53,580 nucleotides of DNA, taken from positions 1-53,580 of the forward strand of contig JABBAP010000055.1 in NCBI GenBank assembly GCA_018607905.1, read 5' to 3'. The notes beneath the pieces were generated by a model, which was not told the DNA's origin, made no database searches, and saw nothing but the letters and a program-made list of their open reading frames with translations. Numbering within the stretch: position 1 is the first letter of the stretch; each line of letters begins with the position of its first letter. This DNA comes from Paracoccaceae bacterium (GTDB lineage Bacteria; Pseudomonadota; Alphaproteobacteria; Rhodobacterales; Rhodobacteraceae). The position numbers were made by a program, and so were the translations under genes. Positions 44,520-53,453 of this stretch are shown here, piece after piece.

Positions 44520-45682
44520 TGGCTGATAAAACTTTTCTAAACTGGCCGTTTTTCGACGAAAAGCATCGTCATTTGGCCCAGCGTCTGGATGCATGGGCCA
44601 CCAAAGAATTGGCTAATATTGATCACAGTGACACGGATACGGCCTGTAAATCTTTGGTTAAGAAGTTGGGTCGTGGTGGTTGGTTGCAGCATGCCGCTGT
44701 CGACCCCGAAGGTGAAACACAATTAGACGTACGAACCTTATGTTTGATCCGTGAAACACTTGCCCGCCATGATGGGTTGGCTGATTTCGCCTTTGCGATG
44801 CAAGGATTGGGAACGGGCGCTATTTCACTGTTTGGGACGACGGCACAGAAACGCGAATGGTTGCCTAAAATCCGGAATGGCGAGGCGATTTCGGCCTTTG
44901 CCTTGACGGAACCACAGTCTGGTTCTGACGTTGCCAACTCAACTATGACAGCCACCCGTGATGGTAATCATTACATGCTGAATGGTGAAAAAACATGGAT
45001 TTCCAACGGTGGCATTGCCGATATCTACACGACCTTTGCGCGCACAGGAGATGCACCGGGCGCGAAAGGGCTGTCAGCATTTATCGTGCCTGCAGATACA
45101 CCTGGGTTGGAAATTGTTCAGCGGCTGGATACGATTGCCCCTCACCCGCTTGCAACGCTACGCTTTACAGATTGCCGCATTCCGGCAACCGCGATGCTTG
45201 CCCAAAGTGGCGAAGGTTTTAAAATTGCGATGTCCGTACTGGACGTATTTCGATCAACGGTCGCGGCAGCAGCCCTAGGGTTTGCACGGCGTGCATTGGA
45301 CGAAGCACTGACACGTTGTACGACCCGCGAGGTTCAAGGTGCACCTTTATTTGAACTCCAGATGGTTCAGGGCCACATTGCCGATATGGCTGTGGATGTG
45401 GATGCCAGCGCTTTGCTAATTTACCGCGCTGCCTGGACCAAAGATTCCGGAGCGCCGCGCATCACACGCGAAGCTGCAATGGCCAAATTGTTTTCCACAG
45501 ACCAAGCGCAAAAAGTTATCGACAAGGCCGTTCAATTGCACGGCGGTGATGGTGTGCGCTCCGGTGAAACCGTTGAAAAGCTATACCGCGAGATAAGAGC
45601 CCTTCGCATCTATGAGGGCGCATCCGACGTGCAGCGCGTTATCATCGCGCGCCAAACGCTCGGCGCACATTCCCCCACGTAG
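44519..45682 (+). CDS. acyl-CoA dehydrogenase
   Basis: A 387-residue FAD enzyme that introduces a 2,3-double bond into an acyl-Co[20 protein letters not shown] and [17 protein letters not shown] are the FAD/substrate signature regions, [20 protein letters not shown] the C-terminal signature, and the glutamate in [10 protein letters not shown] is the usual catalytic base. It follows the crotonase with a one-base overlap and is followed by the CoA ligase after 19 bases. In this setting it would oxidise a saturated cyclohexane- or alkyl-CoA intermediate after dearomatisation. Confidence 0.92.
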   Translation: MADKTFLNWPFFDEKHRHLAQRLDAWATKELANIDHSDTDTACKSLVKKLGRGGWLQHAAVDPEGETQLDVRTLCLIRETLARHDGLADFAFAMQGLGTGAISLFGTTAQKREWLPKIRNGEAISAFALTEPQSGSDVANSTMTATRDGNHYMLNGEKTWISNGGIADIYTTFARTGDAPGAKGLSAFIVPADTPGLEIVQRLDTIAPHPLATLRFTDCRIPATAMLAQSGEGFKIAMSVLDVFRSTVAAAALGFARRALDEALTRCTTREVQGAPLFELQMVQGHIADMAVDVDASALLIYRAAWTKDSGAPRITREAAMAKLFSTDQAQKVIDKAVQLHGGDGVRSGETVEKLYREIRALRIYEGASDVQRVIIARQTLGAHSPT

Positions 45683-45701
45683 CGTATCGTTAGGAAGCCA
45701 A

Positions 45702-47327
45702 ATGTTCGAACAGACAGCACACTTAGATACCTTTGCACGCGATAATCTCCCGCCGCGCGATCAAATGCCAGATTTTCTGCTTGATGGGTTTGATTATCCT
45801 GCCCGATTAAACGCGGGTGTGGAATTGACGGATGCGTTGGTTGAAAAAGGGTTTGGCGACAACACGGCTTTGATTGGAAATGGCAGACGACGCACCTACA
45901 AAGAGTTGGCCGATTGGACCAACAGATTGGCCCATGTTCTGGTAGATGATCTGGATCTGAAACCTGGAAATCGTGTCTTGATCCGCTCTGCAAATAACCC
46001 TGCGATGGTTGCTTGTTGGCTGGCTGCGACGAAAGCTGGCGCCGTGGTTGTCAACACGATGCCGATGTTACGCGCTGGCGAATTGAGCCAAATCGTGGAC
46101 AAGGCTGCGATTACCCATGCCCTGTGTGACACACGGTTGATGGACGAAATGGTATCGTGTGCAAACGGCAACGCACATCTGACACACGTTGTTGGGTTTG
46201 ATGGAACCTCAAATCACGATGCCGAGTTAGACCGCTTGGCATTGGAAAAACCTGTGCAATTTAGCGCTGTGAAAACGGCTTCAGACGATGTTGCCCTACT
46301 GGGTTTCACGTCTGGCACGACTGGCTCAGCCAAAGCAACAATGCACTTTCATCGTGACCTTTTGATTGTCGCAGACGGATACGCCAAAGAGGTTCTTGGT
46401 GTATCACCAGAAGACGTTTTTGTCGGCTCCCCGCCACTGGCGTTTACCTTTGGGCTTGGCGGCTTAGCAATATTTCCGCTTCGGTTTGGCGCGACGGCTA
46501 CTTTGTTAGAACAAGCCACGCCACCAAACATGATTGAGATTATTCAAAAATACAAAGCGACGGTTTGCTTCACGGCTCCCACGGCTTATCGCGCGATGCT
46601 TGGCGCGATGGATCAAGGCGCTGACCTTTCGAGTTTGCGTGCTGCCGTTTCGGCGGGTGAAACGCTGCCAAAACCTGTCTATGACGATTGGATCGCAAAA
46701 ACTGGCAAACCGATGTTAGATGGAATTGGTGCAACTGAAATGCTCCACATCTTTATCTCAAACCGCTTTGACGATCACAAACCTGCCTGCACAGGACGTG
46801 TTGTCACTGGATATGAAGCCAAGATCATTGATGATCAGGGGAACGACGTTCCTTTTGGAACCGTTGGCCGATTGACGGTGCGTGGGCCAACCGGATGTCG
46901 ATATCTGAGCGACGAACGACAGATTGGATATGTTCACAAAGGGTGGAACATCACCGGCGATGCCTTCACGATGGACGCCGATGGATACTTGTATTTCGCT
47001 GCCCGTAACGACGATATGATTATTAGCTCTGGGTACAATATTGCCGGGCCAGAAGTCGAAGCCGCACTTCTTTCTCACCCCGAAGTGGCCGAATGTGCCG
47101 TTATTGGGGCTCCTGACGATGAGCGTGGCATGATCGTGCAAGCACATGTTGTTTTGATCAAAACAAACCCAAGCGCCAAATTGATCAAGTCGTTACAAGA
47201 TCATGTGAAAGCAACAATCGCGCCGTACAAATATCCTCGAAGTATAAAATTTTGTGATGCGCTTCCAAAAACTCAAACCGGGAAAATTCAGCGCTTTATG
47301 CTCCGATCAGAAAATATGAAGTCGTGA
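45702..47327 (+). CDS. benzoate/2-aminobenzoate-type CoA ligase
   Basis: An AMP-forming ligase of 541 residues, typical of the benzoate-CoA ligase family. GFTSGTTGSAKATMHFHRD is the nucleotide-binding loop (the AT-MHFHRD form is typical of benzoate-type ligases), DGIGATEMLHIFISN the aryl-adenylate motif, and TGDAFTMDADGYLYFAARNDDMI plus KTQTGKIQRF the hinge and lysine parts. ATG 45702 is chosen, with AGGAAG upstream. As part of the monooxygenase/reductase operon it most likely makes 2-aminobenzoyl-CoA from anthranilate. It allows free anthranilate to enter the pathway in addition to any CoA ester made by the minus-strand operon. Confidence 0.9.
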   Translation: MFEQTAHLDTFARDNLPPRDQMPDFLLDGFDYPARLNAGVELTDALVEKGFGDNTALIGNGRRRTYKELADWTNRLAHVLVDDLDLKPGNRVLIRSANNPAMVACWLAATKAGAVVVNTMPMLRAGELSQIVDKAAITHALCDTRLMDEMVSCANGNAHLTHVVGFDGTSNHDAELDRLALEKPVQFSAVKTASDDVALLGFTSGTTGSAKATMHFHRDLLIVADGYAKEVLGVSPEDVFVGSPPLAFTFGLGGLAIFPLRFGATATLLEQATPPNMIEIIQKYKATVCFTAPTAYRAMLGAMDQGADLSSLRAAVSAGETLPKPVYDDWIAKTGKPMLDGIGATEMLHIFISNRFDDHKPACTGRVVTGYEAKIIDDQGNDVPFGTVGRLTVRGPTGCRYLSDERQIGYVHKGWNITGDAFTMDADGYLYFAARNDDMIISSGYNIAGPEVEAALLSHPEVAECAVIGAPDDERGMIVQAHVVLIKTNPSAKLIKSLQDHVKATIAPYKYPRSIKFCDALPKTQTGKIQRFMLRSENMKS

Positions 47328-47446
47328 GTTGATGAAATGCGATTTCAATGCGTTCCAACTCTTGTCCATTCCAATTCAATCAGAAAACCGACGCCTTGGC
47401 CTGATCATACCCACACGGCCCTCACCCCCTACATTCGGAGCACACC

Positions 47447-47854
47447 ATGACTGCAAAAATAATCCAACCCAACGATTGGGCTCCCGCAAGGGGCTATGCT
47501 AACGGGTTGTTGGCGCGTGATGGAACGCTGTACATTGGTGGGCAGATTGGGTGGACTGAAGATCAAGTTTTTGAGACTCATGATTTCATTGGGCAAATGG
47601 AACAATCACTGAAGAACATTGTGGCTGTGGTTGAAGCTGCCGGGGGCCAGATTGATGATATCACACGATTGACTTGGTTCGTGATCAACAAAGCCGAATA
47701 TGTTGCGCGACAACGTGAAGTCGGAGAGGTTTATCGCCGCGTATTAGGGCGCCATTTCCCTGCGATGTCGATGTTGGTTGTCGCCGGTTTGGTCGAAGAT
47801 GCAGCCTTGTTAGAAATTGAGGCGACTGCTTTTATTGATCCCAGAAAAAAATAA
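47447..47854 (+). CDS. Rid (YjgF/UK114) family protein lacking the RidA arginine
   Basis: A 135-residue trimeric Rid-fold protein with FETHDFIGQMEQSLKNI and a C-terminal LLEIEATAFI. Archetypal RidA hydrolyses enamines/imines using a conserved arginine that binds the substrate carboxylate in a PARS-type motif. Here that segment reads FPAMSML, with M107 in its place. So it belongs to another Rid subfamily. Its position after the 2-aminobenzoyl-CoA genes suggests it helps remove the amino group from an enamine CoA ester, which has no free carboxylate to bind; this is inference. GGAG lies upstream of the ATG, and a gap of about 119 bases separates it from the ligase gene. Confidence 0.82.
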   Translation: MTAKIIQPNDWAPARGYANGLLARDGTLYIGGQIGWTEDQVFETHDFIGQMEQSLKNIVAVVEAAGGQIDDITRLTWFVINKAEYVARQREVGEVYRRVLGRHFPAMSMLVVAGLVEDAALLEIEATAFIDPRKK

Positions 47855-47896
47855 ATTTTTCCAAGAACAAACGGCCTGTCATGTTTTGGCTCAAGC

Positions 47897-49306
47897 TTAC
47901 ATTTCGGGGGTCGTAGCTGTCCAATCATGGTACGAATGATACGCTTGGCCAAGCGTCAATATTTCACGATCCGATTCATTTGGGCCGAATAGCTGCACCC
48001 CCATCGGAAGGCCTTCCGGGCCAAACCCGGCAGGAATTGCTAGACAAGGCAATCCAATCAAGCTCACTGGAATTACGACCTCCATCCAGCGATGATAGGT
48101 ATCCATTGGTGTTGAATTGATTGCTTCTGGGAAAATCCGGTCCTTTGGAAAAGGCCAGACCTGCGCAGATGGCAGGGCAAAGGCATCGTATTTTGTCGAT
48201 AGTTCGGCAATTTTGCGAAACCATTCCGAACGAATTTCACTTGCCTGATGAATATCTTGCGCGCTCAACGAACGGCCTTTTTCAATTTCCCAGATCATTG
48301 CAGGTTTTAACAATTCGCGTTTTTTTGGGTCATCATAAAGCGCGCCAGTCCGACACGCATTTGCCCAAGATCGCAACGTAATCCAAGCTGACCACAATTC
48401 TGTAGGATCAAACGGAGCCTTGAGCGGTTCAACGGTGCAGCCCAATTTTTCAAAAGTAGACAACCCAGTTTCACATAAAGGCAAAATACCGTTTTCACAG
48501 GGATATGCGCCGTCCCAATCGCCAAACCAGCCGATACGTTTCCCACTAACCGAACCCGTTAGATCGCCCAGTTTGGCCGGCAATTGAACCGCGTATGGCA
48601 GCCGAGAATCAGGTCCAGCCATCGTTTGCAAAAGCGCCGCAATATCCGCAGGCGAACGCCCCATCGGGCCAGAGGTCGCAAGCTGCTGAAAGAACATCTC
48701 GCCTGCGGGTTCATCTGGAACTAGCCCCCAACTAGGCCTGAAGCCATAGACGTTACAAAAGGCCGCTGGGTTCCGTAAGCTTCCCATCATATCAGATCCA
48801 TCGGCGATGGGCACGAGACGCGCCGCAAGGGCAGCTGCCGCGCCACCAGATGAGCCGCCTGCCGTTGTTTCCAGCCCGTATGGGTTACTTGTAGCACCGT
48901 GAACTGGATTAAAGGTATGTGATCCCAAGCCAAATTCGGGTGTGTTGGTTTTGCCAATAATAATTGCACCTGCATCTTTGATCCGCTTAACCATCAACGC
49001 GTCTTGCGTCGGGATGTAATCTGCAAAAAGAGGCGATCCGAGTGTAGTGCGAATACCCTTTGTTTCGGCCAGGTCCTTTATCGCAAACGGTAGACCATGC
49101 AGCCATCCACGGCGTGGCGTTTCATCTGCTAATTTAGCTTCAGCAAGAATATCTGCACGTGACCGCAGGCTTACAATCGCATTGATTTTCGGATTGTATC
49201 TTTCAATTCGATCCAGAAAGGCTGTGATCACTTGAACTGAAGTAAGCTCGCCGCTTTCAATTTGAGACGACAGTTCCAAAGCACTTTGTTGTGTCAAATC
49301 TTGCAT
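47897..49306 (-). CDS. amidase-signature family amidohydrolase
   Basis: A 469-residue cytosolic amidase. The catalytic lysine is in PFAIKDLAETKG, the signature in TAGGSSGGAAAALAAR, and the nucleophile in DGSDMMGSLRNPAAFCN (the middle Gly of the usual DxGGS is Met). AAGGAA lies upstream of the ATG. It is convergent with the Rid gene and has no GatB/C partner, so it is likely catabolic. With the amidase at 25.5 kb it makes two such enzymes bracketing the aromatic genes. IAA-degradation clusters of the iac type also carry an amidase gene, which fits the proposed indole link, but the substrate is unknown. Confidence 0.87.
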   Translation of the reverse strand: MQDLTQQSALELSSQIESGELTSVQVITAFLDRIERYNPKINAIVSLRSRADILAEAKLADETPRRGWLHGLPFAIKDLAETKGIRTTLGSPLFADYIPTQDALMVKRIKDAGAIIIGKTNTPEFGLGSHTFNPVHGATSNPYGLETTAGGSSGGAAAALAARLVPIADGSDMMGSLRNPAAFCNVYGFRPSWGLVPDEPAGEMFFQQLATSGPMGRSPADIAALLQTMAGPDSRLPYAVQLPAKLGDLTGSVSGKRIGWFGDWDGAYPCENGILPLCETGLSTFEKLGCTVEPLKAPFDPTELWSAWITLRSWANACRTGALYDDPKKRELLKPAMIWEIEKGRSLSAQDIHQASEIRSEWFRKIAELSTKYDAFALPSAQVWPFPKDRIFPEAINSTPMDTYHRWMEVVIPVSLIGLPCLAIPAGFGPEGLPMGVQLFGPNESDREILTLGQAYHSYHDWTATTPEM

Positions 49307-49405
49307 TGCCGTTCCTTAACATCTCTTGAAGCAAACATACTTTTACAGGCCTCAAATTCAATTTCATCGATGCCACTGATCATCCAGAAATGCTATATCA
49401 AGCAC

Positions 49406-50317
49406 CTAGTCTTGCGAAGGGAAATATACTTCTTCACGACACAAAGCCTGGCTTAGACAGTGCACGCCACCACCTCCCAGTGTGAACATGGACATGTCAG
49501 GGTCGTAAACCTCAAATCCCAATGCACGCATTTTGGCATTCAATTCAGTAGCGCCAATCATCGACAGAACTTTGTTGTCACCAAGAGCAACCAAATTTAC
49601 GCCCAGATTTTTGGCTTCACTGTAATCAACATCCACTATCTCGATGCCCCAGCCTTTAACGATATCGACGAGCCACGGCTCCATCGCGTCGACACAAGCC
49701 ACAACTAGTTTTTCTGCTAAAGGAACAATCAAGCCATCCATGTGAACAAATTCGCGGCTTATCGGCGCAACGATAGCTTCCCAACCTTCCGCGCGTACGA
49801 ACTCCGCAACTTGTTCAGAACCCGCCTGCTCTGAGCGTTCGCCACAATAACCAATTAGAACACGCCCCGGTTCGATAATATTAAAGTCACCACCCTCAAA
49901 GTGGCCAGCCGTTGCGAATTTCCAGATCGGGATGTCATTTTCCTGATAAAACTTGATCGCTGTGGCATAATCTGCCCGGCGGCATTTCAACTGCATGTGA
50001 CAAATCAAAGCGCCCCACGGGGTCATAGCCGAACTGTCACGGGCGAAAAAATTACGGTGCAATACCTCGTCACTGTCCAGATAATGACAAACCACACCAT
50101 TTTCTTCGTAGATCGAAACCATTTCAGCATGCTGCGCCATAGCCTTTTGCAGATCAAACTTCGCACCCGTTTTATGTGCATTTGCCAATGTGCGTCCAAT
50201 AAGCGGCCCAGCTTCGACCCATTTGAAATGATCTGGCGTCCCAAGAAGAACATTCTTAAGCTTGGCATAATCATTGTTGATACCCCAACCTTGCGCAGGT
50301 GCGATAGTCTTTGTCAT
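49406..50317 (-). CDS. arginine-deiminase-fold hydrolase (DDAH/amidinotransferase family)
   Basis: A 303-residue guanidino-modifying enzyme. The family's catalytic features are visible: the acidic loop in HFEGGDFNIIEPG, the His in FVHMDGL and the nucleophilic Cys in GGGGVHCLSQ near the C-terminus. Such enzymes hydrolyse arginine, methylarginines or agmatine or transfer amidino groups; here no arginine deiminase pathway partner is nearby, so dimethylarginine dimethylaminohydrolase is the likeliest label. ATG 50317 (MTKTIAPAQGWG) is chosen with AAAGGC upstream; the open frame extends further but without family likeness. It stands alone, about 99 bases from the amidase start and 157 bases from the ABC-like gene. 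Confidence 0.83.
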   Translation of the reverse strand: MTKTIAPAQGWGINNDYAKLKNVLLGTPDHFKWVEAGPLIGRTLANAHKTGAKFDLQKAMAQHAEMVSIYEENGVVCHYLDSDEVLHRNFFARDSSAMTPWGALICHMQLKCRRADYATAIKFYQENDIPIWKFATAGHFEGGDFNIIEPGRVLIGYCGERSEQAGSEQVAEFVRAEGWEAIVAPISREFVHMDGLIVPLAEKLVVACVDAMEPWLVDIVKGWGIEIVDVDYSEAKNLGVNLVALGDNKVLSMIGATELNAKMRALGFEVYDPDMSMFTLGGGGVHCLSQALCREEVYFPSQD

Positions 50318-50474
50318 CTTGCTGCCTTTCTTTTTCGTGCAGGGCTTTGCGCCCGACGATTGCACGATTTTTCGTTCAGAGGAACTACATTCTAAAACCC
50401 CAAGGGTATGCCTAGCGAAACGACAGTTAGAAGAATTTTTCAAAGAAACTCAAAAGAAACACGCCTGTCTGCGC

Positions 50475-53453
50475 TTAGCTGGTTTTCTTAGTGAGATACC
50501 GCGTAACGACTTGAAGCATGTTAAATGCCGTTTGTGGGTCGTTCTGAAGCACGACTAAAAACTCTTCACCACCAATACGGAGGCCGCTGATATTCGTTCT
50601 GGCTTTCATTGAAAGCGAGCGTGGTTCATCTAGGATCAACGCCAACTCACCGACCATTGCCCCTGGCCCAAGCGTTCGGATATGTTGGTCTTCTTTGTCT
50701 GGCACCGGTAGATAAAAATCGGCTTCACCATCCAAAATAAGATAGGCGCCATCACTTGGGTCTTCGCCTTTGGTAAACACCACGTCGCCAGCAGTTTTTT
50801 CGAACCAACGCGCACTAAACGCCAAAAGACGCATTTGCTTACGATCTAAATCTGCAAAAAACTCTGTCTGTTCTAAGGCTTGCAGCTTAATCGCAAGGTC
50901 AGTTTCAGTTTCATCTTTGATTTCTTCCAAAGAACTGACGCCAGTTCCCAATTTATAGTCACCGTGATTTAGCTCCATATAAACATCAAAGTTTTCTGGA
51001 TGCCTGAACCCTTCCTCTAGATAAATTATTGTCGCGTTTGGCATTTCTTGCCTTAGGCGGATGGAGGCTTGAAACCGTGTACTGTCATCGTACCCAGCTA
51101 AAACTTTATCTAAGATAAAAATGTCGGGGCGTTTGATTGCAGCACGCGCAAAGCCAATATTTTCCAGCATTTTACGTGGCAGGTTTGTGCCACCAAAAGT
51201 GGTTTCCTCGATCAAAGTGGAACCTGCCAAGTAAGATTTGTAACCGTGCTTTACGAGCGTATCGATGACCACATCTTGAAGTTCGATAGACCGGTGTGCG
51301 GCGTTCTTATCTACAACTCCAAAGATAGCATTTTCAAAAAATGACAACCCAGCCGAAAACTCATTTTGATCCAAGGTTTGAAAGACATCGCCGAGGGAAC
51401 CTGCCAACAATTCTGGAGATTTAACCCTCAAGGATACAATTTTTTCCGTCAATTCTGTTGGGACAAATTCCCCAACGTGGGCTGGTTCGATAAGACATGG
51501 AAGTGCGAGCAAAAGTGCCAAATCAGAATGCGGCAGCTTTCCTATTCCATGTAGGTTCGCCGCTTTACTGATCTTGACTGTTTGAGCGTAACTTTGAGCA
51601 TCAATGCTAATTCTTTGAAACAATGGATGATCGGTTCCATCGCTCCCAAAAGTTGTAAAAAGCAAATCCACCAGCGACTGCGCGACTGCGAATACATCCT
51701 CTAAAAGATCCGTTTTCCTCAACAGCTCCAAAAAATCTGGATGATCCGCCAATTGACGTTGGCTCACCGATTTTTTTAGCGATGCAAATAATATATTTCT
51801 TAAAATGGGTACATCGGAATTATAAGCGGTTCGATCAAAGTGAGTCACCGTATTAGTAAAGCCCTGGGAGCCCAGTACGTCTTTGATTTCGCCTCTAAGG
51901 TCGACAATTGCAGTCGTCAATTTTGGATTTTCCTCAGGGGTAGTCTTTAGACCCATGCTGCGACGCAAAATATCGCGATCGACACCGATTGCTTCGATAA
52001 TTGTAATCCACCATTTATAGACCTCAATCAGATCGTCCAATTCTGCAATAGAGGGAGTCAGCCAGCGGTCTTCGACAAGGTTCACGCTGTTACCAGATTT
52101 TTCTGCTTCCAGTCTCGACAGAACCAATTCGCCAACGTCAGGGCCCTTTGCTTGCGGGTTTGCACGCAAAGCCATTAAGATATTGTCACGGATCGTTCCC
52201 GCAAAAAGGTATGGATTAGAATCTGCCCACCCTATGCGCGCGCCAATAATATCTTGGTGGATTTCAGAAAGTTTACTTCCACCGATCGAAATCGTACCCG
52301 ACGATGGAAGCAATTCACGGGTCAATAGCTCAGCCATCGCACGGCGATCTTCATCGTTCGGCGCTGCAATCCCGATGAGCCCGCCTTTAGGAAACGTAAC
52401 TGTCAAATTTTTGATCACAGCAACACCGTCGCTGTCGTGCGCAGTTACACCATCAAAAGAAACATCACCTTGCAATCGATCAATGGTATTTGGATGGCTC
52501 TCGATAAGCGTTCGATCTAATGCACCGCTTGGCGCAAAATGATCTGTTAGTAATGTCCAGCGTTGTGCCATTTCATGGGCACGCGTGTAGTAAGTTAACA
52601 ACTCCTTCCAAGGGCTGGAAAGGTCTTTGTAAGCTGCCAATGCCGCAACCAACGCACCAATGGTGACGTTCCCAACGATAACCAAATACCCGCCGATTGA
52701 GAAAAAGAAGAATGGCGTGAGCTGGGATAAGAAGTTATTTAAGAACTTCATAAAGAACTTCTTTTTGTAGATTGCCAATCGAATGAAAAACAGTTTTCCA
52801 AGTTGATGCGTTAACTGCGCGGCGCGATATCGGTACCCACCATTTGCGCGCAGCGCAGTCGAGCCAACTGCCGTTTCTCCAATTTCACTAGCAAGTTTGC
52901 GAACTTCTTTAATCCGTCTTTTGTTAAGAATATTAATTTGTTTTTGCAGCCGAGGAATGAGCCAAGCTTGCAGCGGGATCATCGAAACTGCCGCAAGACC
53001 GAACCAAAAACTTTGAAGGAATAAAAAGGCGAGAATGGTGAGCATTTGCCCCAATTGCATGATGGGTTGCGAAATCGCGTTCCCCATCATTCCGCCTAAA
53101 GGCTCTGCCTCGGATGTAACCATGGAGACAATTTCAGATTGGCTCGTTCTTTGGAAATAGGGTTTTGGGAACCGAAAAAGCCGAGTCACAAGTTGATAGC
53201 GTAATCTGCGAAGCATCCGCTCAGCCACCACGCCTTTCATAGTATTTATTCGCATTTTAAGCAGGCCATGGATCACGACCGAGAGCAGAAAAAGCACACA
53301 TAAAAGCGCTAAGAAACCAATCTGGGTAAACTCAAATCCAAAAACGAAAACTGAATCACCACCGGCACCAATTGCATCATTGATAATCCGTTTTGGTAGC
53401 TCCAAAGTAAGGAACAAAAATGGGAAAAGTGATACCGTTGCAATCAATAGCAC
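50475..53453 (-). CDS. ABC-exporter-like protein with degenerate ATPase domain, large insertion and cyclic-nucleotide-binding domain
   Basis: About 992 residues. Residues 1-305 are an ABC-exporter membrane domain (several hydrophobic helices, an RIINDAIGA-type start). Residues 330-830 are a nucleotide-binding domain whose key motifs are altered: Walker A reads GLIGIAAPNDEDRRAM (no GKS/T), the signature FGGTNLPRKM, Walker B DIFILDKVL with K783 where the catalytic Glu should be, and the H-loop position is Glu in IIYLEEGF. Between the Q-loop region (GWADSNPYLFAGTIRDN, about 408-424) and the signature (about 753) lie some 320 extra mostly hydrophilic residues. Residues 855-985 are a cyclic-nucleotide-binding domain (VGELALILDEPRSLSMKA). 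It is probably not an ATP-driven pump by itself, and may act as a regulated membrane scaffold or pair with another ABC half. The first standard start is GTG 53453, but family-like sequence (SLFRYIWKHSKRQQ) continues upstream. Confidence 0.8.
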   Translation of the reverse strand: MLLIATVSLFPFLFLTLELPKRIINDAIGAGGDSVFVFGFEFTQIGFLALLCVLFLLSVVIHGLLKMRINTMKGVVAERMLRRLRYQLVTRLFRFPKPYFQRTSQSEIVSMVTSEAEPLGGMMGNAISQPIMQLGQMLTILAFLFLQSFWFGLAAVSMIPLQAWLIPRLQKQINILNKRRIKEVRKLASEIGETAVGSTALRANGGYRYRAAQLTHQLGKLFFIRLAIYKKKFFMKFLNNFLSQLTPFFFFSIGGYLVIVGNVTIGALVAALAAYKDLSSPWKELLTYYTRAHEMAQRWTLLTDHFAPSGALDRTLIESHPNTIDRLQGDVSFDGVTAHDSDGVAVIKNLTVTFPKGGLIGIAAPNDEDRRAMAELLTRELLPSSGTISIGGSKLSEIHQDIIGARIGWADSNPYLFAGTIRDNILMALRANPQAKGPDVGELVLSRLEAEKSGNSVNLVEDRWLTPSIAELDDLIEVYKWWITIIEAIGVDRDILRRSMGLKTTPEENPKLTTAIVDLRGEIKDVLGSQGFTNTVTHFDRTAYNSDVPILRNILFASLKKSVSQRQLADHPDFLELLRKTDLLEDVFAVAQSLVDLLFTTFGSDGTDHPLFQRISIDAQSYAQTVKISKAANLHGIGKLPHSDLALLLALPCLIEPAHVGEFVPTELTEKIVSLRVKSPELLAGSLGDVFQTLDQNEFSAGLSFFENAIFGVVDKNAAHRSIELQDVVIDTLVKHGYKSYLAGSTLIEETTFGGTNLPRKMLENIGFARAAIKRPDIFILDKVLAGYDDSTRFQASIRLRQEMPNATIIYLEEGFRHPENFDVYMELNHGDYKLGTGVSSLEEIKDETETDLAIKLQALEQTEFFADLDRKQMRLLAFSARWFEKTAGDVVFTKGEDPSDGAYLILDGEADFYLPVPDKEDQHIRTLGPGAMVGELALILDEPRSLSMKARTNISGLRIGGEEFLVVLQNDPQTAFNMLQVVTRYLTKKTS

